The notes under the pieces are model-generated. The model ran no database searches. It saw only the letters and a list, made by a program, of their open reading frames with translations, and was not told the origin of the DNA. This document shows positions 15,201 through 30,200 of a DNA stretch of 64,000 bases, in pieces. The number at the start of each line of letters is the position of its first letter. The stretch's first letter is position 1. Origin of the DNA: Salminus brasiliensis (taxonomy: Eukaryota > Chordata > Actinopteri > Characiformes > Bryconidae). The stretch is from contig NC_132887.1 of assembly GCF_030463535.1 (NCBI RefSeq), forward strand, positions 18,333,358 to 18,397,357. Reading direction: 5' to 3'. The position numbers and the translations under genes were made by a program.

Positions 15201-18200
15201 TCTGCTATAGCACCAGCTGCTGTAGCCAAAGTATTCCTTATATTCATTTCAGTCACTTCTTGACCAGAATTACTTCTGTTCTGGCCTCTGCATTTCCGTC
15301 TTCAAAATCAGAATCTGTACAGAATCTTCCATTATTCATCCCAGCACACGGCCTGCTGTTGTGGACTTATTTTTGCAACTATAGCAACACCACAATTAAT
15401 GCACTAGACAACCTGAAATGCCAACACATTCCTGAGTGGGCTCAGCTTCTAACTTTTAAGTCGGTTTCAATGTGGGTAATTGATTAGGGTAAGGTAATTG
15501 GCCTATTATATGCAACGGACTTGACAGCCCCTTGAAAATGTTTTTATTTAGTATTTATAGTTATATTATTAGTATTTATATTCAGTATTTACTATGAAGC
15601 TATGTAGGCCCACATACCTGGCCTCGCAATTAATGGGGTTAACCTAAAACTATGTGTGTGGATTGTCTTCAGAGCTTGTGTGCTTTGCCTGTGAATTGCA
15701 CCTAATTTTATTACTCTGCGCTCAGTCTATATTTCCTAGCCTTTGAACCAGAACACTTTGTCTGGATTCTGATTTTCATTCGCTTTCCCTCTCTCGCGTC
15801 AATTGTTCCTTTAGCCCTGCACTACAGCCTACAGCATTGTTCCCAAAGGATCCACTCCCACTGCACAATGAGTGTTTCTTCTCTTTACTTCGCTTTTATG
15901 TAGGCTGTTCTTCTTTACAGAAATTTTAACAGATTTGAGATGGACTATTTATAGTCTGTGCAGTGCAGTCCATCTGTAATTGGGCAGTGACATGATATGT
16001 GTTGTTTTGCCTTTGTGCTTAAGCAGATTGGATTAGAAATTAAATTATGGCTGTGAAGCTAAGTTCAGGCTGTCAGCTTTAGTCAGATTTGGTGCTTGTA
16101 TGTCTATGCTGGGTGAACTATGTAGAAGTTACAGCCATTTTTAGGCATATTTAGACATAGGCTTTGGGGCTTTTTTGGATTTCGTTATGTTAGGTATGAT
16201 AGTAATAGTAGGAGTCTGTTGGGGATGTCTTTAATTAGTTATTAGTGGTTCTGATATTTTTGGTTTTGGTTGACATGGCATGTCCATTATGTCCCCTATA
16301 AAACCCAAACAGGCACTGCTGAGCATTGTTTGTCAATATACATTACCACTGAGTTTTAAAAATCTGACCAGTGGATTTAACACAAGATGCAAGCCACTGG
16401 TAGGCCTGACGAGAGGGAAGGGTTTTGCTTAACACCCAACACTTCATAGACAATCTGAATGCCAACAATAACAGCAGAATGAATTCTGAAGAGAATACAC
16501 ATTCAGCCCAATGCTCTCAGACTCACTGAGTAGTGAGTTTGAGGACACAGCGACTCAAAACTCACTGATAAACCTACAGTAGAGTTTTTGAGAGACAAAA
16601 AGTGGAATGTTTTTTACTAGTAAAGTCAGTCACCTGAATTAAACCCAACTGAGCATCCATTTCACTGACAACACTGAAGCACCTCAAACAAGCAGCTAAA
16701 AATGGCTGCATTTGAGACCTGGCAGAGCATCACTGGAAAAGATACCCTTCAGACAGTCCTCAGTTTCAAAGGATTTGCCACCAAGCACTAAAAGTGTTAT
16801 TTTAGATTATGGTAATTTGTCTGTTTACTCATTGTTCCCTTAAAACCAGGGAACTGTTGAGATTCTTATTTGGTTCAACTAATATGGATGTAAATACAGC
16901 AATAATGTAATAATAATAATTTTGTGTCTGTATTTATTATTTATTATTAAACCAGTACACTGTCCCTGGAACTGAACATGTTACAGTATAAAGCAAAAAT
17001 ACAGAAATGTGTCATTCTGATTACTTACACACTGCACTGTATTTATTTATTTTTTTATTCTCATTTCAGCCGTCCATGAGTTCCCTGAGGACATTTTTAC
17101 CAACCGAGAGCGCACACGAGGAGCTGTCCTTCTACACATATTCGCGGTAGGAGAACTCAGTGTGTGTGTTTGTGCTGTCAAAGTCTAGCCTGACTCCATG
17201 TTTGACCCCTTCATCCAGAGTAAATGGTGCATCTCAGACATTTTTATGATGATTATAAATAGTTTGTCAGCTCCTTGTCATGCCGTGTGACTGGTCATCT
17301 TATTTTACTGAAAACAAGCCCTTTGGCTAACACTGTCATCAACTGCAAGCTGAATAAAACACAAACAAGCATGCATTGACTCTATCTGTCCCTTAAGCAC
17401 ATTGCAGTCTTATGCAAAAGTTTGGGCACCCTTGGCAAAATGTCACATTTTGTCTTTTATTTTTTAAATGATTTTTATTTTTGATCATCAGTGTGGCCTG
17501 TGCAAATGTTTTGGCACTTTACAGTTTTCCCACTCTTCTTTGTGGAAGGCCTTATTATGGAGCCACCTTCCATGTACAACTTTTTAAAAGTCTATTTACA
17601 GGTTTTGGGGCAGTTCCAAAGGTTTCTCTTCTGGTAGTACATGGTGGTTTAGAGGTTTGTTTGTAAATCATTAGGGTGGTGCAAAAGAAAAAAAAACATC
17701 TTTTCAACTTCAGTCTTAACAGATTTTGTCCATTCCATTCTTGTGCAATATTTCACAAAGCCACTAGCAGCAACACAACCCCAAACAGTGTTGGTCCACC
17801 CCCATGTTTTTTCTCCAAATGTGTCTTTATTGATTGTGAGGGTTTTTTTTGTTTGTTTCATCGGTCCACATCAAACTTTCCAAAACACCTCTGTATTTTT
17901 CTTGATGTTCTGTAGAATACATTAAACGTTGAGCTTTCTGAGAAGGTTGCAAGTTAGATTTCTTTCTTCTGACACTTTCATGAAGATTGGAACTGTGCAT
18001 CATCCTTTTGATTCTTGCCAGCACACAAGCAGTTCTTTCAAAGTCTTCAAGATCTCATCTTTACCTCCAGAGTTTCCCTGAACTGTGTTCTTAATAACAT
18101 TCAACACAGTAGAAACTGCCAGCTGAAAATGCTTGACATCTTATAGCCTTGTCATGATTTGTGGGCATGGATTACTGTTGCTTTGAGGAGTCCATGGTTG

Positions 18201-21200
18201 CTGAGTGTTAGTGCAAGGTTAGAAGAGCATTTATAAAGCTTGGAAATTCAGATGACAGTTCCTAAATACAATTACTGATATGCCTCAGTCCTGATTTGCA
18301 ATTCAAGATATGAGAAAATCTTTGCATCGCTTCGATTGCCCAAACTTTTACATAAGCCACATGATTTTTTTTATGTTGTGAAAGACAATAACATAACATT
18401 TAAATAAGAAAAGTTTTTAAAAATGTGTTATTGTCTATTTCAGCTGGAGGCATTTACTTATGTTGAAGCTTTTTAGTTTGTTTGTGCTCAGCTATCCTCA
18501 TGCCTGTTTTTATTTATTTATTTTTTTGTAAAACCACTCCAGTGTATGAAAGGCAGTTCTTATCTGTTATCATGTGATCATGTTTTCAGTTCTTTCTTTT
18601 CTTTTTTGCTTTAGGCCACCTACATGTTTCTGGCTCTGGCGATTGTGTGTGATGACTACTTTGTGACTTCACTGGAGAAGATCTGTGAGGTGAGGGATGT
18701 TTAATGCAGCAAAAATATATATCATGACACTTGAATACACTTTCATGATGCACATGTAGCATTCACTCCACATCTAATATTGCCCATGTATAAAAAACCT
18801 CTATGCAAAACAGCATGTTTTGAATTTTTTGGTGTCTACAGCAGTTTAGCCCCTCTAATTTACACTGAGGTTAAAGGGGTGTTTCAGCCCAACTTGCTTT
18901 TTGAATGAGGTACAATACAGGACAGACAGAACACATGAAAAATAAACACTTTTCAGACTTTTAAATGGTGTTATAAAATGTTTAAACATTGAGATTATTG
19001 CATCGCAATGGCTTAATTACCAATTTGTTTTTCACTGGAAGTTACATGTAAAAAAAATTAATAAAAAAAGTAATCATACTCAACATATCTACAAAAATCT
19101 ACTTAAAATAAATAAATTAATTAAAAAAAAACAATTATATATATATATATATTACTGCAAATATTGTTGTAATAGTGCTGCAAATTAAGCATTTTAGTCT
19201 GCAACAGTTACAACAAAAAATGAAATCTGACTTTCTTCTGTCAGTTATGCTCTGGGCGCACTTCAGATTGAGATTTCTCAACAATGGGGTGAAACCATAG
19301 GCAGCTGTCGGTGCAGCTTGTCGGTATTAATTAAGTATTGACCATACCCACAAAACATCCAAACAAGCTGTGACATCATTTATCATTACACCAATAGCAT
19401 ATCTTCTGAAGGCCCACCCGAACCCACTAATAGTCACTACAGTCATAAAGTCCTCACCTGCACCCTGACATACAGATCTACTCAATGTGCTTTGGTCACT
19501 CACTCTCTGCACTCTTCTTCTGTAAACATGCTTTGTGAGCATTTGTCTGCTTTTGTCCTCCAGAAACTGCATTTGAGTGAAGACGTAGCTGGAGCTACAT
19601 TCATGGCAGCTGGAAGCTCTGCCCCAGAACTTTTTGCTTCTATCATAGGTGAGACACCATCACACACATCCATGAGCTCGTGTGTGCTGCTGTGGATTCT
19701 AATTGTTGTGTATTTTGCAGGCGTGTTCATCACGCATGGAGACGTCGGGGTGGGAACTATTGTGGGCTCAGCTGTTTTCAACATTCTCTGCATCATCGGC
19801 GTGTGTGGAATTTTTGCTGGACAGGTGTGTGTATGTGTGAATGCACATCATATTCCGCTGTAATGATATTCTTACTGCAGCATTTTACACAGTGAGGTAC
19901 AATATATTGCTAATATATGTGTTATGTAAACATTATTAATGGGGCATATATGTGTATTGTGTCCCCACAAGTGCAAGATTAACCTAATTAAAAGAACAAC
20001 ACGCATTTAAGTTCCCTGAGGCTTTAAAATGGACATATCTTTTGTACCAAAAATAAACTGGTACAAAAAGCAAGTATGTTGAGGCAGTACTGCCAAATGA
20101 TCAGCTTAAAACATCTGGCTGTATTTAAAGTTAAAATTTATGTAGCTAGTGGCACTCAATGCTAATCAGATAGTAGGTAATCAGCCTACTATTCAACAAC
20201 TTAGCCAGCTGGCAGAATCATCATCCCTACAGAACAGAATTATTTATCTAGCTAGGAAACTAAAAGCTGAGCTGAAGGTTTAGTTATATGGATCCCTGCT
20301 TAGCTAACCTTTTTTTAGATTTTATAGATTTTATAGATTTTTACCAAATGAGTAGGCAAGCTTGGCTCTGCCTCTGGTCTCTGGTTGACTCGCAAATTTG
20401 ACAACATGGGGGACAATTTTGGCTTCATTTCTCTATAACGGAAGGAAATTGAACTACTTTAATCTTTAATGGAAGTTTCCTAATGCTGATGTGTTATAGT
20501 AGACATTAAGAAAAACATTTTTGTGAGTTTGAGATGCTAATTTCTTTATACTTCTCATCCCAATATATTTTTAATGAATACGCTGAGGACTCTGATATCC
20601 TGATAAAACCAATGCAAACACTTCACTTGAATAAATTGCCTCATACTGAATTTAGCTGATTTAAAGTATTTATGATGGCAGAGTTTGTGTCTGAAGTGTT
20701 CTAGTGGAGTTTCTGTTCCAGTGTGACAGTGCTCACAGATACAACCTTACAATTTAGTGCAGTCTCAGAATGAGTTTCTCGGAATTAAAAGGTTCCATCT
20801 ATTTCCAAACATCATAGGAATTTAACATGGCCAAACGTGTCCCAAGGCAAAGACATTGTCAGGACATGAAAATGAATTATGCTGCATAATAGTTTTGCTA
20901 TTATTGCAGCTGAAACCTTTGATGCTCAATATCTCAGTACCCCACTATGCACAGAGGGATTCTTACCAATCTGAGCCCACTATCTATCCATTTGATTTGC
21001 TTGTTTATAAGATTGATAACTACTGTTATTATATGTATCTATTATATTTTGTGCATTCACTCTGCCAAAATGGTTGTGCTAAATGTGTAACCTAAATGCA
21101 GTATCTGAATTTAAACCTCTCCTCTTCTCTCTCCTGAAGGTTGTGTATCTTACTAAGTTTGCTGTGTTTCGGGACTCCTTCTACTACACACTGTCTGTGG

Positions 21201-24200
21201 TTGCTCTTATTGTGGTGAGTGTCATTGCAATATGTCTATTGCAATTCGCTTAAGTTAATTATAAAATGAATTAATTATACAGTGCCAGAGGAACATTTTA
21301 TTGGCCAAATGTTGATCTTTGATGCTTTATTTTGAGATCAGCTTCGTCACACGAATGTTTCTCCTAAAATTGCTTAGGAGAAAAGGCATTAGACAAAAAT
21401 GAGATGTGTCTTGTCTTGTTTTAATCTCTTTCAAGACTTTCTTTCAGAATAAGCAGGAATTACTCAGTAAAGCAATACAAATGCTGCAGAATCATTCAGA
21501 AGTACAGGAGGAAACATTTTTGAGCTCAACCATAATTGAACACATTCCGTTTAATGACAATACCAGAAATATATTACTCAGTACAAATACCACTTAAATT
21601 CTATGTCAATATCAATTTCAAGACCATGACAAAAAAAAGAAACCAATTAAATAAGCAATATTTCAACACAAACAAATCTAATCTTTTTTCCAGGAACAAG
21701 AGTAGAGTGGAGCATTAACTATCATTTAAATCAAAACAATATTGTGCCAAAAAAATGTGTTCAAAAATAGGAGAGCTTCAGTTTGGTTATCCGGGAATCC
21801 AGTGAGAGATTATTTATTTGATCAAGCATCAAGGACACAGCTGAATCACTGCTTTAGTCAAACAGAATGTGAAATTGTGTATTTGTTAGATGTGCAGCTA
21901 TTACAGTGAATAAAATGGTCCAAATAAAATAGTATTTTACAGCATCAGAACATATCGTAGTCCTGAATGAGGAATGGGTGATCTCATTTTGAGCATTTAG
22001 TTTAGATCTGTACTAAAACTCAAGAAGAGACACGTGTGAGATTACTGAGGTCTTTATCTGGTCTTTCCATCTGAACTTATTGTTGAGATATGAAAGTAAA
22101 CAGACAGATAAAATCATTTTTGTCTCTCTTGTTTTTTCAGTTCATCTATGATGGGCAGATTGTGTGGTAGGTGCTGCCCACACTATTAAAGCAGTTTATT
22201 GTTATAGGTTTGGTTTAGTAGAAATGTAACCTGTTGTCCAATCCTGTGTCCCTGCAGGTGGGAGAGTCTGGTGCTGATGGTCATGTATGTTGGTTACATC
22301 GTCATTATGAAGTGAGTTCACCCACACCATACTTAATACAGCAAAATATGCAATAAGGCTCTATCAGATGGATGTGTGTAATGAGAAAGATGTTTATATG
22401 AAATATGATTAAGCATTGCTTTCCTTCCTTTCATTTTAAGAATTAAACCAGCTAAAATGCCTGTTACAACACCAAGTACATTTTTAGGTTGAATTGTCCG
22501 TGTTCTCCGAACACATACCAAGCAGAAAGTAAGCACAAAGTTGCCTATAATACATAGAAAACAGTACAGATACAAAGGACACAACTAAAATAATCTTTAT
22601 GTCTATGCAGATTTATTATAAGGCTCAGGCTTCAGCTGGAGTTTTGTATTTGCCTCAGGTTTAACACCAGCATGCAGAACTACTTTTCGGGGAAGGACGA
22701 TAAGGGTGTTGCCAATGGTAACGCAGTGATCAGCGAGCTGGAGGACGGTAATGCATGTTATGAGCAGTTTTGGGATGATCCTACATGGCCGTTACTCAGC
22801 GCAGGTAAGGGTAACTAGACAGGCTTCTCTCTGCGCCCGAAACCTCAGCTCACCCCTTCTGCTTTCACTCTACTCCAATCAACGAAATAGCAGCAGAAAA
22901 ATCCTTGATGATTACTCTTGAGACTAACACCACACCTCTGTCTCTTTCTAGCCAGTTTGAGCCACTTCTGCCTAACTGTGCACACACTGGCTGTATTTAA
23001 GTAGGGATGCACTGATGAAGTTCTGGGTTGAAAATTACAACCGATAATTAAGATCTCGTTATTGTCTATACTCTTATCAGTAACTGACAGTTGTTCTATA
23101 AACTATAATGATGACATTCACACAGCAGATAAAGTGGCTAAATCCGATTTCCTCACCAAATCAAGGCTGTTCACACTAACTTTTTTAATGTGATCTATAT
23201 CTGACACTGGCTGACAGCTGGGCTTATTCTCATAATGCATAAGAGTTTGCGGTAAAAAGGCCACATTATTCACCCACAGTCACTTCTTTGGTTTGTTTCC
23301 TTGATACAGACATGACCGTTACTGTAAACGTGCAATATATAATATAAATATTTGACACGATTTAGCTTATTCAGAACCACTTAGAATAATGATGAATGTA
23401 ACTAGGGGTGGAAAATAATTAATTACTCATTGATGATCGATTGATGATTGATTGTCATCTAAGTGTTATTTTGGAGGCTTCATACTTTCCGTAAGAATCA
23501 TTTCAAACAAATACTAAGTAAAAGTAGTTTTACTCAGTATCATTTTCAAAAGGAAAACATATTGTATGTTCTTCATTTAGACTTTAGGTCACCAGTTTAG
23601 AGCTCAAAAACCATTTTGTGTCATTATATATTAAAACTATACTAATTTGCCTTTCTGCAAGGATTAGTACTTCGGTCACTGGTTAGTAATCTAACTAGTC
23701 ATACCAAATTAAGTGTTGCCAGCTCACTGCAGCTGCTCTTCTGTATGCCCTATAGTCATTGAATGTTCACTTTCTCACACAATTTCCAAACCTGTTTATA
23801 CCTGTGTCTTACCCATTAATCTAAATACAGAAGTCACTTCAGTCTCTGTTCCTATTGAAACACTAGTCAGGTGAGCAGTCTTTTGACTGAAGCTCTTTCT
23901 ATCCGAATCTTTCAAAATCACATAATTCTTTTGTTCTTACCATCATGATTCAAAGGTTGAGGTCAGCTGGCCCTGTTCAGCATTTTATACATGTCACTGA
24001 GCATGATAGAATGTCAACTGCTTAAAAGAATAGTTCAGCCATGCACACCAATGTTGCTAACAATGAAGGGAAGCTAGTTGTGCTATTCAGTGACTTTTCG
24101 CTTTCATTCACTGTTAACTTTTTAAATTTGACTGAACCATTCCTTTAATTGTATCACACATCTGTCTATTTATGCTCACATCTCTATTTGTGACTGGTTT

Positions 24201-27200
24201 GCAGTTCAGTGGATTTAAATATTCTGAAAATGGTTAGGGCAAGTCAAGCACACTAGGCTTTGTCATTTAGCGCATGATTATCATGTGCATTAAAGCTAAA
24301 TCTGTACAATTACCTTAAGGTTTTAATACAGTATCCATTTGTCATATGTTTAAAAGGTATTTTAGTAAGAATACTGTCTCTGTATTTTTTCCTTCCCAAG
24401 CCTTTTCTTTCTAACCTAAGGACTGGGTTAGAAAGCACAGCTGTTACATTTCTGCCTGAACTGGTCATTGAACCTTTAATCGTCTGCTTGCTATCCACTA
24501 TACTATCAATTTGAATAAGCTGAGAGGAACAAAAGAGCCCTAGTGAACACGAAGAGCACAGAATAGCTCTTAATTATCGGTTGTAAATATCGTCCGTAAT
24601 TTCATTATCAGACCCATAACAACAAGGAATGTTTTCTAATATATCATGCACCCCTCAGTTCATGGCAAAGCTGATATTGTGTAATGTGGCAGTAGTGAGT
24701 GAGCCGCTGCTTGCTTGCTGGATAGCTCTGTGTTTTAGGTTGTGTGCTGTAGTGCAGCTGTAACCTGCGTGCTCCTTAAGCAGCTGTGCCGCTGAAGCCT
24801 GTCTGTTTAGCCTTACTAAACCCACCCCGGATCCTGCCTTCCACTGCAGAGCTGTGTGTGAGTGTGTGTGATTCAGTTTTTGCTGTATGATTCATCTTCC
24901 CACATGCTTTTAAAATGTTTATGTAATGTTGCAGTAGGTGTGTTTAAAGGTGAAGTGTTCGTGGAGGTGTGTGTGCGTGTCTGTTTTGTGGAATGCTGTA
25001 GTGTGAGTGTGGATGTGGAAGAAGAGGCAACATGCATCTTTTATAATGTGTATGTATGTGCAGTGTGCATGCTTTATGTGAAAACTTGTGTGTGTTTAGG
25101 TTGGTGAAAGAGTGTAAAGGTGAAAATGCAAAATACGAAAGGAATACTGCAGTATTTTTATTTATCTGTAAGATCTGTGGCATACTGTCGAATAACAGAC
25201 CGTGAAAAGCACAGAAAAGCTGGTGCCTCCAAACCCGTTTCATTGATCATTCTTTTCTATATACAGGGAAATGTATCAGGGTTATTATAGTGTTTATCAG
25301 CAGTTTAATACAGATGCAACACATAGAGATTAAGCTAAAAATGCTGAAAGACTGAAAAGCTATTGCTTATAGTGGTCTCCTGTGTATTAAATGGTGTTAA
25401 AGGGACGATTCATTTTACACAATTCTCTCTCTCTCCAGAAGGTAGTAGTTGGGGTTAAAAAAATTAAACTACTGTCATTTCCCACTTACAAGTTAGGTCT
25501 TTCCTAGCACATGGTTCCTCCATCTTTTCAAACTGCTGCTAACACAACATTATTGTGTTATCCTTTAAACATAATTAACCTACTATCAATTCCCACCCAC
25601 AAGTTAGGTCTTTCCTAGCATATATTTGCCAAAACACCGTTATACAGTTCAACACGCTCAGAGGAGAGAACACTTAGTACCAATTATGTTACATTTGCTA
25701 AAAGACTCTCACTTTGGCTAGCATCACACTAAATGAGGGGAGAGAGGGAGGGCTATCCTATGCACCCAGAAAGAGCAAGGCTTGTTGCAACATATTTTTG
25801 GCAAATGTATAACAATTCAGAGCATTTTACACCCAGGGCCGATTCGGAGGCGGAGGGGCTCATTATCAACGGTTTGCTTTCACACAAAAGAATTCCAAAT
25901 TACACTTTTCCATGCACATTTTTGCAATATCATAAAGTCTAGATTCATCCGTTTATTTCCTTTCCTTATTTTCCTTGGATACAAACACTCAAGCAGCAAA
26001 GAACACTGCTTTCTGGAGTCATGGCATTTCACCGTGCAGGACTATGGTGCTGCAAACAAGGAGCTGTTCTCTTAGGAGAAGGTTTTCATCCATGCAGGCG
26101 ATAAGCCGATGCAGTCATGTGACAAACTAAACCAATCACACAACCTCACACGTAGCGCCAGGAGCAAACTGCTTTCACACATGCAGCAGACCACACCACT
26201 TGAAGTGAATCACAGACCACAGATTCCAGGAGGACCAGAGATTGGTTCTCTGGGCCGCTACCGGCTCAAAAACAGCTTTTACACTTGACCAAATGTACCA
26301 AACTTTTAGAGCAAGAGCTCCTTCGTCCGGAAAAAAACCCTAGTGTAAAAACACCCTTAGACACACAGCTGGGCACAGCTGGGTGACAATATTTATCATT
26401 ACTGTTATTAATGTGTCACAGTACAGGTTTTTACTGGTGTTTTTTAATGTGTTTCCACTTATTCATTGAGTGTTATCAGAAAAATAGACATACTATATCA
26501 TATATCATAAAAAAGGTATTTGAAGTACCATCATATATTTATGCCATATTGTCCACCCCTATTTAGATTGCATAACCTAGTGGTTAAATGCTTACATCAC
26601 TATATATATTACATACATTAGCCTCTAGCACAAAACTAAGCAACTCATTTTAAGTTAGAAGGAAATTTTTTCAACGAATCAGTGCTGATCAATTTAATTC
26701 TGAAATTCATGTGTGACGGTGTGTTGAGTGTTGAAGATGTGTAAGATGGCCTGAGGGAGGGATGGTGTACTGCTTCAAAAGTGTGTGTGTGTGTGTGAAT
26801 GCGCGTGTGCTTGTGTATTCTCCTTCTGGTTTAATAAATGATTTAAAAAGCTCAGACCAAACACATATTTCACATATGAAAGCCCTCATGTGCTTCCAGT
26901 TGCATCATCATTCCCTGCAAGCTCAGTTCAGTGGTTCAGTCAAGTCAGTGGAGGGCTGGGTAAACCATTGGGCACTAGCCTACATAAAATGACCACCCAA
27001 TTTATACATTAGACTGTATAAAACATTGACTTCTCCAGATGTACTGCTTGTGAAATAACAATCACTCTGTTCTACAAACAACCCTACAGCCAGAATGTAG
27101 GAGGCAGTAAATTAGTCACATTGAGGTGTGGGCTAAAGGGGTGTAAAGCCCCCCAGCATTGCTCTATAGAGCAGCGAAACTGTGTTCTCTGGAATGATGG

Positions 27201-30200
27201 TGCAACACAGTCACCAGATGTAAACACCACTGAGAACTTACTCAGTAGAGCAGAACGCTCTACAGAGCTATTCAGTTTGACTGTGAGTGTATAATGCTAA
27301 AATATCTGTACGCGGCTCATCGTCCTTCTGTGTGTTTATAGTAAAGCCCAATAAGATGTACACTCGTGGATCAGTGGTCATGGTGGATGAAATGATGAAC
27401 TCCAGTCCTCCAAACTACCGTTTCCCTGAAGCCGGCCTCAGGGTCATGATTACCAACCACTTCGGCCCTAAGACCCGCCTGCGCATGGCCAGCCGACTCA
27501 TCATCAATGAGGTAAACTCCAGTCTAAACGCCTCTTCTAGTAACCGGTATGGGCGGTGCTAGGTTTCCATGAATTTCCACTCAGGGATAGGTCTTCTCCT
27601 ATCACACTTGATGTTATCAACCTGAAAGGGTGAAGGACAGTGCTGCTAAGGACAGTGAAGCATCACTGCATCCGCTGCTGCTAAAGCAATATTAATCATT
27701 GGACAGCAAGCATACTTGAAGGAGAACACTAACTGGCAATTCTGTTATGCGAGCGAATAGGCAATGTTGGCTAGCATCACACTGAGTGATGGGGGTGAGG
27801 GAGGCCAATCAAGGGTGGCTGGGGCATCAATGGGGAACTCGCAATCTTGTGATGAATGCCAGTGACTGGAAAGTTAAATTGCAGTGGAAAATGATTCATG
27901 ATACGTTACTATATAGTTTTTCCTTTCCCACTGTGAACAGAAATCTTACAGATACTTAAACATCAGAATTAGTCAGAATGCACAACCCTTGAGACCAGTA
28001 GACTCAGCACTTCTTTGTCAAGGATTTTCCAAGCTTTCCCAGCAAGTGTCCCGAGCATAAGCGTCAAGGGATTTAACTCGTTACTATAATTATACCCTTG
28101 CTGCCGTTCAAAGAATGGAATGTAAGGTTGATTCAGAGGTGTAAGTCTGTAAGACTGAAAGCAGAGGATAAAGAGGGTTTTTCCATTCCTGTATGGGAAG
28201 TATGGTTCAATGGTTGAGTGCTTTGATGCATTTCACTATTTCCTTATTATTCTCATGAGCAGTTTACTACAGAATGAGAGTCCTGCATTTGACATATTTG
28301 TGTCATTAAAGTTTTTGTTTCAGTGTTAGCTTACATTAAATCACTGGGGCTGTGCAGCAGCAGGGAGCGTAGCTATATGAATTCCGTGCACAGTTTGGTA
28401 ATTCTCTGCTAAAGAAATCATTCTCTACCCACAGCAATAAATATTGCAGACAGTTTGAGCTACCCATAAAGCAAACATGCATAAATTATAGATCAACCTC
28501 AGGAACCGTTCTGTGTTAAGTAGTGCAGCAAAACCAGTGTAATAGAATATAAATATTCAAAAATACACATTTGGAAACTTTGATATTGCTGTTAATAATA
28601 ATAATAAAAATAATAATAATAATAATAAATGTCATTAACTTTATTAGAGAAGAGAAAAATGTTCAACTCAAGCTCCTCTAGCTCAGAAACCCTCCATAAT
28701 ATCATGTTTCACATTTGGAAATATGTCATACATAGAGATAAACAGTGTTTTTTAGGCTGATACCGATCACTGGACATCTTTCTGTTTAAAAGGCAGATTG
28801 GCGATGCCGGTTGAGAGCGGGGCTGGATGCCATATTTAAAACCACAACCACACAACCATATTTAAAATGCTTTCGAACTCCAAACTCCAGCTCCAAGTGT
28901 ATGTGAAGTCTGCACTGTGGAGCTCAGGGTGTTGTTAGCCATCTTTTCTAGCTTTGCTGTATTCTGCTGCTCACTGTACTGGGCTGAGTGAGGGAGAGGG
29001 TTATCCAGTTGGTGGATAGTGTCAAAAGTCTTTACTCAGCATCCCCCACAAGACATATTAGCTTTCTACATTCTATAAATATATGATTTATATATGATAT
29101 GAGTCAGACACTGTAACTGTCAGACTGGTGACATTAAACACTTGTTGATTTAAAACAAAGTGAGTTTAGTAGGCTTTAGTGGGTTTCCACAGCTGTGAGT
29201 GAGGGCTGTATTGTCATCTAGCGGTTGAATAAGGAATTGCAGCGCCTTGTGACTTTATGACTACTTAAAAATGGTAACACAGAACCACTGTGATCATAAA
29301 ATGTCCACTACACACAACAGTACCACTCAAATTCAGAATCAAATGAAAATCAATTTATTATCAGAGCATTGTTATACTCCTTGTGGAGTATTCGTACACT
29401 GATGAGTAACTACAGATTAACATAAGTAAGCTATTACATTATTAAGATGATAACTTTCAAAATGACCCCATTATACACTGAGCATCAAAACAACTGCAAT
29501 CTAGAGTCATATGTAGCTTTTGAATTTTATAGCAGTTGTTTTTCCGTTCAGCAACAGCGGCTGATGCAGGCATCCAATGGGATGGATGGAACACTGGTGG
29601 CTGATGGGAAAGCAGACGCCCTGGAGAACGGCATCGTGACAGAGGACAAGCTGACAGAGGACGAGGACAATGAGCTGTCATCTCCCTTTAGCATACCTGG
29701 TGAGGGGGGTCTCACACATACATGTACACATCTTAGCGTTGTCACTACACGAAGTTCTCAAATTCACACCTGGATTACCTGCTGTCACACCATTGATCAT
29801 CTTCTCTAATTAGCTTTTGCATGTCTTGATGTCGTACTCCCTCGTATAATTATCAGTGAAGTTCATGGGTAGCACATGCATTGCTGAGCAGCAACATAAG
29901 AAATTCCCTGAAGAAAAGGATCCCAGCATGTATTGTTTCAAGATTATCGGCTTAACATTCATTGACTTTGTTAGGAGGTGCCTGCTGTTTTGTGCACCAC
30001 AAGGACGTTTGATGTATGTTTGCTTAGGAGCTAAACAGTCATCAAAGCCTTTGCCCTGCTCACAGGCTCATGGGAAAAACTTTTATAATTTTCTTCATTG
30101 GCATTTTTCATCATGGAATTCTTCTATTGATGTGTTTCTGAAATAGTTGTCCTTCATTGAATGGTGTTTTGTAGTTTAATAATTTTTATGGCTCGCATCA

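Larger units (their letters stand above)
22805..27341. other. slc24a4 intron 10 (4.5 kb)
   Basis: It holds hAT-like debris: TAGGGATGCACTGATGAAG near 23003 and an inverted-looking TATCATGCACCCCT near 24645. A TG-rich stretch lies at 24840-25110, the local duplication near 25480, and a further element-like end ATATTGTCCACCCCT near 26550. No exon is seen. Confidence 0.45.

Noticed and set aside
22333..22584. Hydrophobic 83-codon reverse ORF resembling a membrane protein
   Set aside because: It is entirely within slc24a4 intron 9 on the opposite strand, with no promoter or homology I can name; AT-rich codons readily give hydrophobic translations.
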